Assembly: GCA_023391395.1 (NCBI GenBank)
Contig: JAEWBA010000114.1
Coordinates: 1 to 5,740 of the forward strand
Source: Pseudomonadota bacterium
GTDB taxonomy: Bacteria; Pseudomonadota; Gammaproteobacteria; Burkholderiales; Burkholderiaceae_D
DNA: 5,740 nucleotides
Direction: 5' to 3'
Shown here piece after piece: positions 5,055-5,740 of this stretch. The notes below the pieces were generated by a model. It was given only the letters and a program-made list of their open reading frames with translations. It ran no database searches and had not been told where the DNA came from. A program made the translations under genes and the position numbers. Numbering within the stretch: the stretch's first letter is position 1; every line of letters begins with the position of its first letter.

Positions 5055-5740
5055 TCAGTTTCTCTTCAGACGGTGCACCGGGTGCAGCAGGAACCACAGT
5101 GCGAAAAAGGGCCAGGCCAGCGCCAGGAATTGCGCCGCGCCGTTGAAGTTGAGGAACTTGCCTTGCACCCAGGCCTGCAGGGTTGCGATGAAGTAGGGGT
5201 TGTTGGGCACCAGGTTGGCGACGATCATGCTGGTCAACAGCGAGACGACGGCGAGGTAGCGCTGCGCGACCGGCCTTGCAAAGGCCAGTCCGGCGGTCAT
5301 CATCGACCCTACCAGGATGCCGCCGCGCGCGCCGGGCGTCAGCCAGGCGAAGGCATTTTCCGGCCCGAACATGAGCGCATTGGCCATCGCCTTGACCGTC
5401 AGCGCCAGCAGCAGGAAGAGCGGCACGAGCAGCGCCTTGGGCGCGTGCTTGCGCAGCAGGCACAGCAGGGTCAGTGCCGCGCCAGTCAGGCCGCAGGCGG
5501 TGATGATGGTTTCGGCCAGCCAGTATTCCTGCACCGTCAGCTGCGCGCCATGCCGGAGCAGCGCGGCCAGATCGACTGGAGTTTCCAGCCAGCGCGACAG
5601 CCAGTCCGACAGCAAGGGGAAAAACTGCCCCAGGCCGAACAGATAGCCTTGGGGAAAGATCTGTGCCAGCGGCCACAGCGCCACCACCATCAGCCCGCGG
5701 CTCGCTTCCTGGGTGAACCATTCCTTGCGCAGGCGTACCA
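5055..5740 (-). CDS. VanZ-like family membrane protein, 5' end outside window
   Basis: The reading frame is open from the right edge of the window to the stop at 5055, giving at least 227 residues. An ATG at 5690 exists, but the 16 codons before it (VRLRKEWFTQEASRGL) read like a normal cytoplasmic loop and there is no ribosome binding site there. The gene is therefore probably cut by the window edge and the visible part is the C-terminal portion. About six hydrophobic segments are seen, including MVVALWPLAQIFP, a segment around TIITACGLTGAALTLLCLL, ALLVPLFLLLALTVKAM, GILVGSMMTAGLAFA, YLAVVSLLTSMIVANL and ALAWPFFALWFLL. The WPLAQ...P...FGLGQ pattern resembles the C-terminal part of Burkholderiales VanZ-family proteins as I recall them. 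VanZ itself gives low-level teicoplanin resistance, but the role of these homologues is unknown. The family call is moderate because the VanZ core lies outside the window. Confidence 0.65.
   Translation of the reverse strand, partial: VRLRKEWFTQEASRGLMVVALWPLAQIFPQGYLFGLGQFFPLLSDWLSRWLETPVDLAALLRHGAQLTVQEYWLAETIITACGLTGAALTLLCLLRKHAPKALLVPLFLLLALTVKAMANALMFGPENAFAWLTPGARGGILVGSMMTAGLAFARPVAQRYLAVVSLLTSMIVANLVPNNPYFIATLQAWVQGKFLNFNGAAQFLALAWPFFALWFLLHPVHRLKRN

Noticed and set aside
5055..5690. Complete 211-residue VanZ-like protein starting at the ATG at 5690
   Set aside because: The frame remains open to the window edge with plausible protein sequence and there is no ribosome binding site before 5690, so I treat the gene as cut by the edge.
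5014..5721. N-terminal extension of the ferredoxin frame upstream to 5721
   Set aside because: The extension overlaps the VanZ-like gene out of frame, is Arg/Ala/Gly-rich, and the ferredoxin family begins at the MSDQ start at 5013.

Overview
The window looks like chromosomal DNA of a betaproteobacterium, most likely Burkholderiales and perhaps Oxalobacteraceae. This is inferred from the high-GC coding style, the close fit of the proteins to families of that group, and the order dacA/C-like carboxypeptidase, D-amino acid aminotransferase, YbeD-family protein. Nothing in the sequence names a species.

Layout: (1) Positions 21-1064 on the plus strand hold a complete type I (AnsA-like) L-asparaginase. 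(2) It converges on a minus-strand block of cell-envelope and housekeeping genes, read right to left: a D-Ala-D-Ala carboxypeptidase (penicillin-binding protein 5/6 type, 3661-2516), a D-amino acid aminotransferase (2374-1529) and a small YbeD/DUF493 protein (1463-1179). A strong minus-strand intrinsic terminator (2471-2445) lies between the carboxypeptidase and the aminotransferase. (3) A 400-base gene-free stretch (3662-4061) holds a dacC-proximal -10 box, a long hairpin and a set of short degenerate repeats. (4) A second minus-strand operon fills the right side: a VanZ-like membrane protein that runs off the right edge (5740-5055), a thioredoxin-like [2Fe-2S] ferredoxin (5013-4696) and a COG2945-type alpha/beta hydrolase (4685-4062).

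How the genes may work together: the carboxypeptidase releases D-alanine from peptidoglycan pentapeptides, and the aminotransferase can turn D-alanine plus 2-oxoglutarate into pyruvate and D-glutamate, itself a wall precursor. Their adjacency therefore suggests a D-amino-acid recycling pair. In related bacteria the YbeD gene is usually followed by lipB and lipA. Here a convergent asparaginase follows instead, with a dispersed-type repeat in the junction. The VanZ-ferredoxin-hydrolase trio is compact and probably co-transcribed, but no common function can be read from it.

I found no clear case of a new defence, mobile or RNA-guided system. The most noteworthy non-coding signal is the phased, two-orientation cluster of TGTCATTCC-like words at 3867-3997, with a related repeat at the asparaginase/YbeD junction.
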